DNA of 64,000 nucleotides from Actinomortierella ambigua (lineage: Eukaryota; Mortierellomycota; Mortierellomycetes; Mortierellales; Mortierellaceae): assembly GCA_016098155.1 (NCBI GenBank), contig JAAAJB010000013.1:1-64000 (forward strand). Reading direction: 5' to 3'. Position 1 is the first letter of the stretch, and each line of letters starts with the position of its first letter. Positions 36,101 to 46,759 of this stretch are shown in pieces. The position numbers and the translations under genes are program-made. Under the pieces are notes generated by a model that had not been told where the DNA came from, ran no database searches, and was given only the letters and a program-made list of their open reading frames with translations.

Positions 36101-37396
36101 TCTTCTTCTACTACCACTGCTTCTGGCACGGCAGCTACTGTAATTAGCACGGCGCGTGAACGGTCGCAGCCGGTGGCGTCAGCATCGGCATCGGCATCAA
36201 TGTCGATGTCGATGTCGGTGGAGGAACTGTTTGCGATTGGAGTGGAACGGCCAGAGATGACAAGCGTCTATGGAGAAGTGGAAGGCGATGGTGAGAGTGA
36301 GGAGGAAGAGGAAGAAGCAGGTGCGGAGGAAGGGGAGGAGCAAGCGCCGCCACTGAGAGCTCGGATTCACAAGCAAAAGTTTCCGTCGTTGAAGGTGATT
36401 GCGGGGACGGTGCTTCTGCGGACGATGATGGGAACACGGACACAGGCGGTGGCTCGAAAGACAACGGCCGTTGTCGCTGTAGCAGCAGCGGCAGCGACGG
36501 CAGCGACAGAATCTTTGGAGGCGGCGACAGGCAAGAATACGACACAGTTCCTTCCGCAGGAGGGTCAGAACAGCATCCGCGATGGCAAGGAAGACAATGA
36601 TGAGGAAGAAGAGGAAGAAGAGGAAGAAGAAGAGGAGGAGGATGGATGCCTCGGACAACGACAGTACTCTGGAACAAAAGTCGAGTCGTCAGGCAGAACA
36701 AAGATTCCGCGGGATGAGGTGCCTGTGTTGCGGCGACAGAAGAAGCGCTCGCATAGTGTCAGCTGGGATATTGATCACCTCAGACCTCAGCCGTCGCGAC
36801 CCAAGGCAGAAGAGCTTCGACAGGATCGGGAGGAGACGCGGCAGCAGCAGCAGCCTGTGGAGGGCATGGCGAGTGCGAGCACGAGTGTGCGGAACAACAG
36901 CAACTACAGCAACAGCTCAGCACTTTTGTCGTCATCGTCGTGCTCTCCTAATGTGCACGGTAGCGGTGGCATCGTTGTTGACGGAGCAAAAGGAGGAGAC
37001 CCGTATACATCTACAGCGACAGCTCACCCACGCCCATCGCCTCCATTGTCGATGCCTTATAGCCCTCTTCCAGATCGACAGAGCCTGTCATCATTGTCAT
37101 CACGATGGTCGCCGTCCTCTGTGATGGAGGGAGAAGCAGCAACGATCCGGCAAAGGACCATTATGCAGGCGGCATTGACACCATATCTGTTTGAGGCGCT
37201 GGAGCATGCGATGCGGACGCGCTTGGTCTGTCCGGGATGCGGGCGGGCGATCTGGAAGAGTTGTCGACGGATGTTGGTCTGGCAGGAGGTGGTCGGGCAG
37301 GTGGTGCGAGTGCCGATTGAGTATCGTGGATGTGGACTTGGCCCTTGCTCGGGGTTGCCACGGCGGTTAAGAAGACGGGTACGGATATGTTTGTGA
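33137..37396 (+). CDS. Leucine-rich-repeat protein with low-complexity arms and C-terminal Cys motif, four exons
   Basis: Exons 33137-35025, 35191-35366, 35509-35573 and 35729-37396 keep frame throughout and encode 1265 residues. Residues 1-560 are Ser/Thr/Gln-rich with a long His-Gln repeat (about 34255-34320). A charged helix (RRLIQEAVEHGLGEIDL) leads into LRRs at about 625-740 (LDDLPPDIIDL, FTTVPKHIFSLKNLSVLSL, IPPEIGLLQNLVELSIGGNQL, LVILNVHPNPF). An acidic Glu-rich and Ser-rich region follows. The last 80 residues contain ALEHAMRTRLVCPGCGRAIW and YRGCGLGPC, a Cys-pair module I associate with a class of fungal LRR proteins of unknown function. Probably a cytosolic scaffold. AATAAA lies at about 37459. 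Confidence 0.85.
34255..34323 (+). repeat. CAC/CAG codon repeat within the LRR gene
   Basis: A degenerate six-base repeat (catcag, caccaa, caccag) of about 70 bases encodes an uninterrupted His-Gln alternation. It lies in the low-complexity N-terminal arm and is a likely length-polymorphic site. Confidence 0.85.
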
Positions 37397-37561
37397 AAGG
37401 AGAGAGGGAGGAAAAAGAGGAGAGGGCTGAAGGAGGACTTGTGGGCTGAGGCGGGATGAATAAAGCCCAAATGACACAAACATGAGGCGCGTTTACCTCT
37501 TTCCACTCCCCCTGCCCCCTCTGCATTGCATTGCATTGGCATTGGAGCATTGCATCATCAA

Positions 37562-38956
37562 ATGAACCAAACACCTCTCGACATCTCGGAGCTGCGAAGA
37601 CTCATTGGTTTTCACTCCCAAGGCAGGGGCCGCAAGGCGTGCGCTCTTGTGTGCAAGGCCTGGCATAGGGACTTTCAGCCGATGGTCTGGCGTATACTCG
37701 GCGCGCCTCCACCGGGGTTCTTTAGGGATCGGGCGCACGTGAATGCTTTCTACCACAGTGTCAAGAAAAACATTACCTGGGTGAAGCACATACGAGCAGA
37801 GCATATTGACGAACTGAGCATCCTGTTGCCCATCTTGCTGGACAACTGTCACTCGCTGATATCGATCGAGGTCTGGGCGCGATTCAAAAGCGACATGGTC
37901 CGATGGGCTCCGTTGATCAAGCAAAACCGAGGCTTGGAGACGGTGAAGTTCACTAACTGCTGTTTTGTCGAGGAGGAGCCACTGGTTCTGGACGCATTAG
38001 CCGGGCACAGTCGGATGCGCCATCTCGCTCTGTCGTGGCCGTGCACTCCATCGTATCTGTATCGGATTCTGAGAATGTGCCCGTCGATTGACCAGCTGGT
38101 CGTCAGTGAAGGAGCATGGTGGAACGCGGGTAACAAGAAGCCCTATGCAGGGGTTCAAGGCGAACAAGACCGAGAAAAAGAAGAAGCAGAAGAGGCGGCA
38201 ATGACAACAGTAGCGCTCCGTCATTTCGAGGTTACCGAATGCACTGACTATATTCGGGTGGGTGAGCTGCTGTCGCGTACGCCATGCCTTGAGAGTCTTG
38301 TTCTAGCCAGACCGAACCACTGGCCATTCCGGAATCACCAAGCCTGTCACCGAGAATTAATCCCACTCTTTCTCGCGGGTCAATTGTCTCGACTGACGCA
38401 CCTGTTGTTGCACTCGTCGAACAACATGGCCGACGTGATGGACGCGATACCGCTTCGGCAGCTTCGATCGGTGGTGCTCTATTCTCCCGATAACAGCGCA
38501 ATCCGTTCAGTTGTAGAGAGACAGGGTCAATCCCTCGAGCGAATCCACTTTTACAGCTCGGATACAGACCCTAGACTAGCGACCGTGCTGTTCGAGTGCC
38601 CTCGGCTCAAGGAGTATCGAGTACTCCAGGCATACGGGTATCTAGATATTCACGAGCTACTGCTCAAGCCATGGGTATGCATGGACCTCCGGGTCTTGTC
38701 GATCCCGATTGCACTCTCCCAGGATAGTAGTGACACGGATCCTCTGGATCCGTCCGAGCAGACCAATGCATTGGCCCATCCATCTCTGGGCAGAAGCCGG
38801 CCTTCTCTACCGTGCCCCAAATGGAAGGTGGCTGATGTACTATTCACGGGCCGGTTGCGGGTGCTCACGAGACTTTATGAGGTGAACTTTGGAGATCTTT
38901 ACGCCGAATTTACCGCACAGACAGAAAGATCGGGAAACACAGGACACTTGAAGTAG
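37562..38956 (+). CDS. F-box-like / LRR-like protein, paralogue 1
   Basis: A single-exon protein of 464 residues. The N-terminus (LDISELRRLIGFH...KACALVCKAWHRDFQPMVW) has the F-box-type helix pattern with the Cys-x-x-Val-Cys-Lys-x-Trp core. F-box proteins recruit substrates to SCF ubiquitin ligases through Skp1. The rest shows irregular leucine-rich repeats (LAGHSRMRHLALSW, LYRILRMCPSIDQLVV, LESLVLARPNHW, QLRSVVLYSPD, RQGQSLERIHFYSSD, and LLKPWVCMDLRVLSIP near the end). Two paralogues lie at 60657 and 62652 and share the whole layout. The substrate is unknown. It starts 166 bases after the LRR gene, same strand. The upstream frame beginning at 37526 has no ATG before 37562. Confidence 0.85.
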   Translation: MNQTPLDISELRRLIGFHSQGRGRKACALVCKAWHRDFQPMVWRILGAPPPGFFRDRAHVNAFYHSVKKNITWVKHIRAEHIDELSILLPILLDNCHSLISIEVWARFKSDMVRWAPLIKQNRGLETVKFTNCCFVEEEPLVLDALAGHSRMRHLALSWPCTPSYLYRILRMCPSIDQLVVSEGAWWNAGNKKPYAGVQGEQDREKEEAEEAAMTTVALRHFEVTECTDYIRVGELLSRTPCLESLVLARPNHWPFRNHQACHRELIPLFLAGQLSRLTHLLLHSSNNMADVMDAIPLRQLRSVVLYSPDNSAIRSVVERQGQSLERIHFYSSDTDPRLATVLFECPRLKEYRVLQAYGYLDIHELLLKPWVCMDLRVLSIPIALSQDSSDTDPLDPSEQTNALAHPSLGRSRPSLPCPKWKVADVLFTGRLRVLTRLYEVNFGDLYAEFTAQTERSGNTGHLK

Positions 38957-39500
38957 CCTAGCGACGCCTAACAGCTGATTTGATAAAGTTTTGGTGTAGG
39001 ACTGAACTAGAGTACTTGTGACAGCTGGTCTGAACCTATGTAGCCTTCATCTTCCCATACAATATCCTCCACAGCTTCCGGAGGGATAAGAGTGTCCACT
39101 CGTCGTTTGGACTCGTCATCCAGAGGCTGCACTTTTGAGTCGTAAACAATGTTGAGTTTTTGTCGCTCAGGATCTGGGCCTCATCAACGATGAGCAACCG
39201 AAGATTAAATCGCTTTGAAAAGCCGTGATAACCAGAACAGCATGCTTTTCATGCAGCAGCTCAAACTCCTCGCGGGACGATGCACGCAAAGAATTGACTC
39301 AAGGAGTGCTCGTTCAAGTAATGATGGACTAATGGTGACCAAGTTTCTCAGCCGAAGGAAGCGACCAAAAGTGACGTTATTCAATATCCGACTCTTTCAC
39401 ATGAGTGTCTCGTCGTTAAGCAAGATCACTTCCTTTTTAGGGCTTAACGTGAGAGGCACGCCTGCAACAAAAAAAAACGCCGCGGACATTGTCTCCAGTC
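38957..39500 (-). pseudogene. Remnant of a P-loop ATPase-type gene
   Basis: On the minus strand from about 39290 to 39010 the sequence gives FELLHEKHAVLVITAF, then RLLIVDEAQ (a Walker-B type DEAQ motif preceded by hydrophobic residues). After a frame change comes YDSKVQPLDDESKRRVDTL and a C-terminus ending SDQLSQVL. At least two frame breaks are needed to read it. Another minus-strand piece (VPLTLSPKKEVILLNDETLM) lies at about 39475-39405. It may be the C-terminal region of a Crinkler-like or other island ATPase; the family is not settled. Confidence 0.35.
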
Positions 39501-39946
39501 GCTTCTAGCGCGCTGGTAGATCAAGGGAATGCTGACCAATAGTCAGCATTAACGTTGGATCCTCCTCTTGGTCCTGGCAGTCGTGTGCTGGAGCCCGAGG
39601 TAGTACTGACGATGAGCCAGCACTGGAGGCTTGGCTTCCGCTTGGTCTTGATTTTTTTTTCCACATGGTCTTGACTCGAGGAGTCGCCATCAAATCGGGC
39701 TAGGAGCCGACTACCCTCAAGTATAATACCTGCGGGGACATCTCCGCAAACAAGTAAAACAACTGCATCATCAACAACTATAACAATAGCTACACATACT
39801 CTCGCTCTCACACACATTAGAAGGTAGAACCTATGCTGCATCTATGAAGAAACATTCCTCCCCTCCCCCTCCCCTTTTTTTTTATAAACCACACTACTTG
39901 TATATATTCCTTCCTCCTTCCTGTTCAGTCCTATCCTTCTTTCCAT
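39501..39946. other. No gene seen
   Basis: Mixed sequence with T9 and C-rich runs (39868-39890). Open frames here are short and without recognisable motifs. Confidence 0.5.
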
Positions 39947-41040
39947 TGTGGCCCTTTCATTCAACTCTTTCCGCCTCAATCAATTAATTCGACGGGAGCT
40001 CCTGCTGAGGGTTGGCTCCACAGTGTCGACAGATACTGCTCAGCAATGGACATGGCTATCGACGACCCAAACTGGATCGGGCATGGATAGCTTCCTCCTT
40101 ATCCAAGATGCCTCCTGTTGGTACGATCAGATCTCCTCGAGCACCCTAACTCACCCCAGTACTTTCGACACTTGTTTCAACATCCACTACGTGGGCGACC
40201 ACGATTCAACCGACGCTTACAACCAACTGATCACCCTTGAAATGAGTACCGGGCAAGCAAGCAACTTCAATCATCAGTTTCATCGCCTCAAGGCACGCAT
40301 CAACAATTACGGCAACTTTCAGGATCCGCCAAGCTGACTCGTATTTCAACCTGAGCACAACCTTTTCAATGTTAACGCCGGACACCGAGTACCATTTGCC
40401 CTGCAGTATCTTCGTGGAAATGCTCTTTCCTGGCGGTACGACAATGGAAATACGCTGCCTATCCGAAAATCCAGGAGTCTGTGGCACACACTCTGACCTA
40501 GCACCCCACGGTCTTTTATATAGAACATCAGCCTCTCGCCTCCAACAAAACTAGTGCGTCAACCCTCAATAGAACCAACAACGACGACATGGTGGGATCG
40601 ACTCTAAGGCGCCACCATATTTTCAAAACTCGACCTTCGACTGGTACCTCGATCCGCAACAAAAAAAATTTATTGTCGAGGTCGGACGAGGGGGGGGCAG
40701 ACGTCTCCGGAATCGACTCTTCGACTAACCGACAGGAAAGTTTGGGTCGATGGCTCAAAGTTCAGCTCTTGAAAAAGCGGGCGTCGTTGATTGCAGCATG
40801 CGGACAGATCCACCACGTTATCGATCATCTGGATTCTAGGATTTTCGGCGCCGCGACTGGTCGCCTGCCAAAGTATGGCATGGGGTCAATCGCCAAAAAA
40901 AAAAAAAAAAAAAAAAAAGAGACACCAGAACGATGGACGGGCACTGGACAGCACAAGCGCTTTGCTCGGGCGAGGCCGTAGCCAGAAGGAAAAAAAGCAA
41001 GCACTTGGATGCCGTCGCTTCCTCTGGGGATATTTCCGAC
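39947..41040 (+). pseudogene. Degraded retrotransposon-gag-like fragment
   Basis: The frame at 39948-40337 (from about 40140, FDTCFNIHYVGDHDSTDAYNQLITLEM...SNFNHQFHRLKARINN) has the spacing of a Ty3/gypsy-type gag: a small helical segment, then a QLxxLEMxxG...F...F..L line. It is followed by a stop, then by fragments in the same frame. There is no start codon near 39948, and no protease or polymerase was found downstream. A run of 22 A at 40897-40918 lies beyond it. Assigned from pattern only; it may be another repeat family. Confidence 0.35.
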
Positions 41041-41389
41041 CTTGATCCACTCGATTTCTTGGAAGATCTCGGCGCATCTCAGACTGAGCAAGAAAAAGAA
41101 CCAGAGCAGGAATGTAGGCAGGATCATGATCAGCTTGAAGGCGAGAACGTCGGAAGCACAGAGCCTGCGGAAGAAAATAGGTATGAAGTCAGAGTTAACA
41201 TGGTATGCCTGCAATTTTTTTTTCATTCATCATTGCGTCCTCATTGAAACTCATCGTTGCTATTTTGTCGCTTGTACCACTTTCCAACACCCAGCATTGG
41301 CCACTTTTCGCTCAGATGGGGATATACACATGATGGTGTTCAGGGCTCTATGACTTGTCCCATCGATACTGTATTTGTAATCCTCTTTC

Positions 41390-42197
41390 TGCAGCATCAT
41401 CTGGATGGCTTCCGCTTGTCTGAGTCTGTGCTCAACACCAAAGCTGGCTCCGTATGCGAGGAGGCTATCGAGGACCTAAAGAGAGCCGCCTTTGACGACG
41501 TTGATGTACAGTCGCCAACAAGATTTCAAGACTTGGCCCGGTTCCGATGGGTCCAAGATGTCCTGAACGTCACCGAGGGCGTGCACTACCCTAACTGTGC
41601 CAGCATCGAAGATGTTTTCTTACGCCATGTGCCTGCTCTGTGGGAGGCGGGGAGGATCCGAGTGGTAGAAGGGTGCAAGTGAAGCCTGCAGATTCAAGCC
41701 GCAACCCAAGATGGTCAACATGAGCGAGATTTTCTCTGCAGCGTGAGGATGTCAAGGGAGGAAGCGTTGTCGATGAAGAGCGAGTCCTTCTCTCTTTCAG
41801 CACACGGCTGAACCGCCAGTGTCTTCCGTGCGGAGGGCGAAAAGTAGCGAAAGCTACCGCGCTGCTATCCGCTCCGCCGATCCTCCTCCTCAACCTTCTG
41901 TTGGACGGGTGGCAGACGCAACAAAAATCCAGCATACAGCGATTCAGGCGGATAGGCAGCTTCCCATATCGCCTCGGGGCAGCTGTGTTTTGGCGCAGAA
42001 ATCACTTTTATTGCCGCATATTCACAAGGACGACGTACTATGACTACAACAGTATAGCCATGTCAGTACCCCAGCGGCCTGAGTACAGTGCTGAGGATAA
42101 TAAATTTGTTACAGTAGACAGGCCAGAAGGTGGCAAAATGTCGCAGCTATGGTTTTTCAAAGGCAAAAGCGAACGACTCGACTTTGTTGAGCTCTAA
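41390..42197 (+). pseudogene. Unassigned fragments, probable gene remnant
   Basis: The open frame ending at 41682 contains a coherent-looking stretch (LDGFRLSESVLNTKAGSVCEEAIEDLKRAAFDD...GVHYPNCASIEDVFL) of globular composition. A further short frame ending at 42197 reads KMSQLWFFKGKSERLDFVEL. I cannot connect them into one gene or name a family; they look like parts of a decayed island gene. Confidence 0.3.
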
Positions 42198-44314
42198 TAT
42201 TGCTGATATGAAAGAACTCACGCCTTTAGTCGCATAGCAATGTTTTTCTTAGACAGTTTGTTACTTATCAAATAAATCATTATGACTCCTAATGATGCTG
42301 GGGAAACTTATTGCGGTATAGCTATGCACGCCTAAAGTACTATTCAAGGGAGAAGAGATGGAAAAAGGGTGTTTTTAGCCTACAACTATCGCCTGCGTGA
42401 CCCACTGTCCATCAGTGTACAGCTCTCTTTAACATTCAGCTTGACGCTCACCCATTCCATTGCCTCACACGTCCTCATCAATTGAGGGTGTGGGTAGTCT
42501 CTCTTTCTCTTTCTCTTTCCCCTTCCCTTCCCTTCCCTTCCCTTCCCTTCCCTTCCCTTCCCTTCTCTTTTTTTTTTTTTTTTTTTGTTGCGGTGCCTCG
42601 CTCACTCTCTCTCCTTCTCTCTCTTTTTTCAGTGTCTTCCCACTTGCCTTGGATCCTATCCTATATTCATGCCAGGTAACCGTGGAGAACAAGGCAATGG
42701 AGAGTACGACTGTTCCCCGTCTTTTTTACTAACAGTGTAATCTGCGTTTTATTTTCTCTTAGGAACCGACCCCTACATTTGCCTTTTTGCTTACGTTCTC
42801 TCCATCCTTACCCATACGGAGAGTGTTAGAAAGGTACAGTAGCACGAATAATCCCATGATGATCTATACCAAGCGCAAGTCCTTTTACAATGCCTCCGAA
42901 TACATCTCCCTTGACCATGGCGGTCATGGTTTGTGCCTCCACCCTACCGTCCACCAGAAGGTAAAGCAATGTGGTCTATAAACCTCGCATTGTATTGTGG
43001 ATGGTGCTCTGTACTGTTCAACTTTTACCCTCACATTTCATACATTGCAGCCCAGTGATCGCCAGCAATTGAAGGCAACGATAGGGATGCAAATAGTCAA
43101 CTGTGTTGACTCGCACGAGTATTGTTTCCGTCACCAATGTCGAGGACAACACCATCGGCAGTGAGGACGACGATGGCGGCGTTAGGCACTCCAATTATCG
43201 GCCATCAGTCTGGGACATACGCTCTCGCACTGAAGTACCGTCCATAATGCTGAGGGTAGCGAGGACGATGCCAGAAGTGGTCCTGCCATTAAAATAAACT
43301 GCTGTACAAGATAACTTTAGGTCACCTTTCACCTCCTCTTGGTCGCTTGCAACAATGATGCGAACCTCTCTCTCTCTCTCGCTCTCTCTTTTTCCTCTCC
43401 TGACCTTTTGCTCTCAGCTATTACTCCTCTTTTTTACTCTACTATCATTGATCACGCATACAAAGCTACGGAGCTAGAGAGTATGAGGGAGGAACTTGAA
43501 AGTTTTAAATGCATCTGTACAGTCTAGCGCGTCATTAAGGTAGTCCAGTGCTCGCCAGCAGTTGAAGGCCAGACTTTCACGATGGCTAACATAGTTGGTC
43601 GCCCACCCAGTGCGTTCAATCTTCCTCTCTCTCTCTCTCTTTTTTTTTTTTTTTTTTGTTGTTGTTTCTTTGCAACAAGACAGCTCGCGCCGCGACTAGT
43701 ACCCGGGCGGCAAAGCCGTACAAGGCCGCTGGTACTACGTGAAAGGCGCATACCTATTCCGTCTTTTAAGGTCCAGACGCCCCTATGCTTTCTTTGCCAT
43801 TGTTGGCAGCTCACGATCTGCTACTTGGAACTACGAGTGCCCTAAGGCACCATTACTAGAGAGTGTCAATTTTCATCATCATCTTCCTATTCCATTTCCT
43901 GCCCCTTGCTCTGATAAATACAACTCTTGGAAGGCCCAGTGAGAAAAATGAGACATGGGCCTGTGGATGCCATCTTTTGACTTAATACGAGGAGAGTAAG
44001 TTGAAGAATGACGGGTCAAACGACGGCACCTCTTTCCGTGATATGCTAATCTGGAAGGTCTGGTGGCGGAGGGCTGAAAAACTATCGGTTGAATGGGAGC
44101 AGTAGTCTTTACATACATTACCCCGCATACATAAAAAGCGTTTCTCGTTTCGAGCTGCCTGATATCATATCTGATTCAGGACGCCAAAGCCGCTTTTTGC
44201 TCCTTGTTCTTGGCAGCACCGTCTCTTGCTGATTTGGCGAGCAACTCCCAGATCCTCATCTTCTTCAATCCCACCAGAGTTGTCCCCGATTGCGAATCTT
44301 TATCCAGATCAGGG
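42198..44314. other. 2.1 kb of island sequence without a supportable gene
   Basis: Contains pyrimidine tracts, a TTCCC satellite, and two short related stretches: near 43050 (ccagtgatcgccagcaattg) and near 43548 (ccagtgctcgccagcagttg) about 500 bases apart, evidence of local duplication. Short frames such as 42840-42970 (MMIYTKRKSFYNASEYISLD in part) look protein-like but lack a start, a partner exon or a known motif. Confidence 0.45.
42519..42566. repeat. (TTCCC)n pentanucleotide microsatellite
   Basis: About nine near-perfect copies of ttccc, followed by a T22 run (about 42566-42587). A spot prone to assembly error. Confidence 0.9.
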
Positions 44315-44776
44315 CACAGTTAGGGATTCTAACCACTCATTTTTTTTTCAGCTGCCAACCAAACGCGACTCACCAGTCAGTCCAATTTGCGCCAGTCACA
44401 TGACGGGTTGAACGCCAAGACCCCTTCCCCTTCCTCGGTTATTCATCGATAAGATCATTCTCCATCCTCACGACCTAGTTTTGGGACAGTATATGGCATC
44501 AGGGTTATCCATCGATAAGATCTTTCTCTATCCTTAACACCCAGCTTTGGAAGACCTAGGTATCTGTAGTCGGCATCTTCATGTGTGGTATTACTTCCAT
44601 TGCGGGATTTCATGTGTACCTTGCCTATCATACGTGCGACATAGTTACTGCATGTCTTTCTGAAAAATAAATGCTACTGCACACACGAATAGGAGTACTA
44701 AGCTTCTCATCAATCAAGATGAAGCCTCGCACTATAAATCAAGAAGGAGCACGACGTTTGTTTTGAATCAGCAGCA

Positions 44777-44944
44777 ATGCCAATCACTCGCAGCAAGGGC
44801 AAAAGAGTCGTTCGCGACGCTTCGCCTTCATCACACTCATTCAGCAAGAACCCTTCATGCCCTTCCAGACCACTTGCCTCCATTTTCATTCGAAATATCC
44901 TCCCTTTTATCTTCATCTTCCTCTTTAGCTCCCTCCCCATCTAA
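44777..44944 (+). CDS. 55-aa microprotein with C-terminal hydrophobic tail, left arm
   Basis: A short single-exon frame: basic N-terminus MPITRSKGKRVVRD, a Ser/Pro-rich middle, then a strongly hydrophobic C-terminus (IFIRNILPFIFIFLFSSLPI, about residues 36-55). That layout is that of a tail-anchored membrane protein. A TATA-like ctataaat sits about 45 bases upstream (around 44729-44737). The identical protein is encoded in the opposite arm. No family recognised. Coding status rests on TATA, ATG and identity of the copies, which could instead reflect recent duplication or gene conversion. Confidence 0.4.
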   Translation: MPITRSKGKRVVRDASPSSHSFSKNPSCPSRPLASIFIRNILPFIFIFLFSSLPI

Positions 44945-45329
44945 TGCCTTCCCCTCTTACGCTGCGACAACCTCCACTGCCACCACCACCATTTCCGTAT
45001 TGACTTCATTCTCTGTGCCTTCCTTCGGTCGTTCAACTTCCATGCTTTCCACTTCTTCCTCGTCGTCTAATTTGGTGGAGCTTGCGGATAAACCTCGGTC
45101 TATACCTAGTAACGTCGAAGCATCAAACATACACGTGCACGAAAACTAGTTACGTATAGGGACAATTCACTTGCATTTTATCAATGTCAATAAGCATACT
45201 GGCCCCTTACATGGAGCTGACACACACAGCATGGAAGTTGAACGACCGAAGGAAGGCACAGAGAATGAAGTCAATACGGAAAAGGTGGTGGTGGCAGTGG
45301 AGGTTGTCGCAGCGTAAGAGGGGAAGGCA

Positions 45330-45497
45330 TTAGATGGGGAGGGAGCTAAAGAGGAAGATGAAGATAAAAGGGAGGATATTTCGAATGAAAATGGAGGCAA
45401 GTGGTCTGGAAGGGCATGAAGGGTTCTTGCTGAATGAGTGTGATGAAGGCGAAGCGTCGCGAACGACTCTTTTGCCCTTGCTGCGAGTGATTGGCAT
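45330..45497 (-). CDS. 55-aa microprotein with C-terminal hydrophobic tail, right arm
   Basis: Inverted copy of the frame at 44777-44944, with identical protein and the same upstream TATA-like element. The two genes converge on the 180-base spacer, so read-through transcripts from the two sides would be complementary over several hundred bases. Function unknown. Confidence 0.4.
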   Translation of the reverse strand: MPITRSKGKRVVRDASPSSHSFSKNPSCPSRPLASIFIRNILPFIFIFLFSSLPI

Positions 45498-46218
45498 TGC
45501 TGCTGATTCAAAACAAACGTCGTGCTCCTTCTTGATTTATAGTGCGAGGCTTCATCTTGATTGATGAGAAGCTTAGTACTCCTATTCGTGTGTGCAGTAG
45601 CATTTATTTCAGAAATACACGCATTAACTATGTCGCATGTATGATAGGCAAGGTACACATGACATCCCACAACGGAGGTAACACCGCACATGAAGATGCC
45701 GACTACAGATACCTAGGTATTCGGCTTCTAATTGAACAAATGATATGCCTCAGTGTAGCATTAATGAGCCTAGTTACGAACGCTATTACATGGACGGCAG
45801 TTGAGTCGGGAACAGAGTATAGTTCTCTTTTGTATGTTAAACACACCTCGATAGCGTAAATTGACTCAAAGCTGGGTGTTAAGGATAGAGAAGGATCTTA
45901 TCGATGGATAAACAGAACAAGGAAGGGGGTCTTGGCGCTCAGCCCGTCATGCGACTGGCGCAAATTAGACTGACCATTCTCAACTGGTTAACCGCGGTTG
46001 GTTGGTAGTTGAAAAAATGGGCCCCCAACCTCCAACAAAGTGGTTGGTTAGAATCCCTAGTCGCAATTGACCAACCACGCAGTTTCGCTCCAAAAATAAG
46101 CACCATATTCTTGCAACAGCACAATCTTGCTTTAGTTACGAAAAAAAAAAACAGATAGTTTATCATCTTGGCTGCTTGACAGGTTTACACGACAGACTGA
46201 ATCCTCTTGATAGGCGGC

Positions 46219-46371
46219 TCACACGATATTCTTGACGTCATTGGCTTGCTCTTCGACTTGATCGCGCTCTTCAAGCATTTTCTCCACTTTTTTTAATCTT
46301 CTGTGAATAATAATGATGGTCACGAGCATGGAGGAGGTGGCGATTAAGATACCGATATGGCTATCAATCAT
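46219..46371 (-). CDS. Single-pass membrane microprotein, 50 aa (copy C)
   Basis: Starts MIDSHIGILIA and continues with a hydrophobic segment of about 20 residues (to TIIIIH), then a basic/acidic helix RRLKKVEKMLEERDQVEEQA and ends in VKNIV. It is clearly paralogous to 49438-49569 and 57371-57490. The pattern is a short N-terminal tip, one membrane helix, then an amphipathic coiled-coil-like helix. The flanks are also conserved with the other copies (upstream TATA and CT-rich leader; downstream the stretch around cttgataggcgg on this strand). Too short to be listed by usual ORF cut-offs. Its C-terminus is extended by about ten residues relative to the others. Confidence 0.6.
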   Translation of the reverse strand: MIDSHIGILIATSSMLVTIIIIHRRLKKVEKMLEERDQVEEQANDVKNIV

Positions 46372-46466
46372 TTTCTGAAAGGAAGATGCTGAGGAAAACA
46401 GGGAAAGGAATAAGAGGGGATAGAGAGTGTGAAAGAAAGAACGAAAAAGGGAGAGGAAGAGAAAGA

Positions 46467-46477
46467 GGTTTAAATAG
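46467..46477 (-). promoter_or_regulatory. TATA box of microprotein copy C
   Basis: The minus strand reads CTATTTAAACC about 100 bases before the ATG at 46371, followed by a CT-rich leader ending CTTCCTTTCAGAAA. The equivalent elements in the other copies are CTATATAATC (about 49339-49348) and CTATTTAATC (57271-57280), each about 95-100 bases before the start. Confidence 0.65.
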
Positions 46478-46759
46478 TCTTCGCATGTTAAAGTTGGACA
46501 GCGTTAGACTCAGCCGAGAATCCATGGTAGACTACGTACAACGTTTTCTTCCGACGTCTTTTTCGAAGCTTCACAGCTGTTTTAGAAATACTCATCACTC
46601 TTAGAGGGCCATGTTGAGTAGTGCAACACTGTATCTTGGCAGTGTGTACAATACAAAGTTTCATTTTGGTTCGCAGTTGACTTTCCTTCACGAACATGAA
46701 TAGAACATGGGCCCCAAGTGTCTAGATAGTTTCTTCAGCATACCATTGTGATTTTGCAC

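Larger units (their letters stand above)
44315..46070. repeat. Long inverted repeat, about 730-840 bp arms, 180 bp spacer
   Basis: The left arm, about 44315-45045, is repeated in inverse orientation at about 45226-46070. The inner 450 bases are almost identical: on both sides the sequence runs from accttgcctatcatacgtgc-type sequence to ttcaacttccatgct. The outer parts diverge: the right arm has an insertion of about 150 bases (around 45720-45870) and the left arm about 60 extra bases with a second copy of tcgataagatc. Each arm carries an identical 55-codon open frame. Foldback-type mobile element or local inverted duplication are both possible. Confidence 0.85.

Noticed and set aside
36144..36701. 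Minus-strand Leu/Pro-rich frames opposite the LRR gene
   Set aside because: They are complements of the acidic and Ser-rich codon runs of the LRR protein.
44763..45149. 128-codon frame (NQQQCQSLAARAKES...) in the left arm and its partner in the right arm
   Set aside because: It has no ATG at its beginning, while the overlapping 55-codon frame has an ATG and a TATA box; it is taken as a shadow frame.
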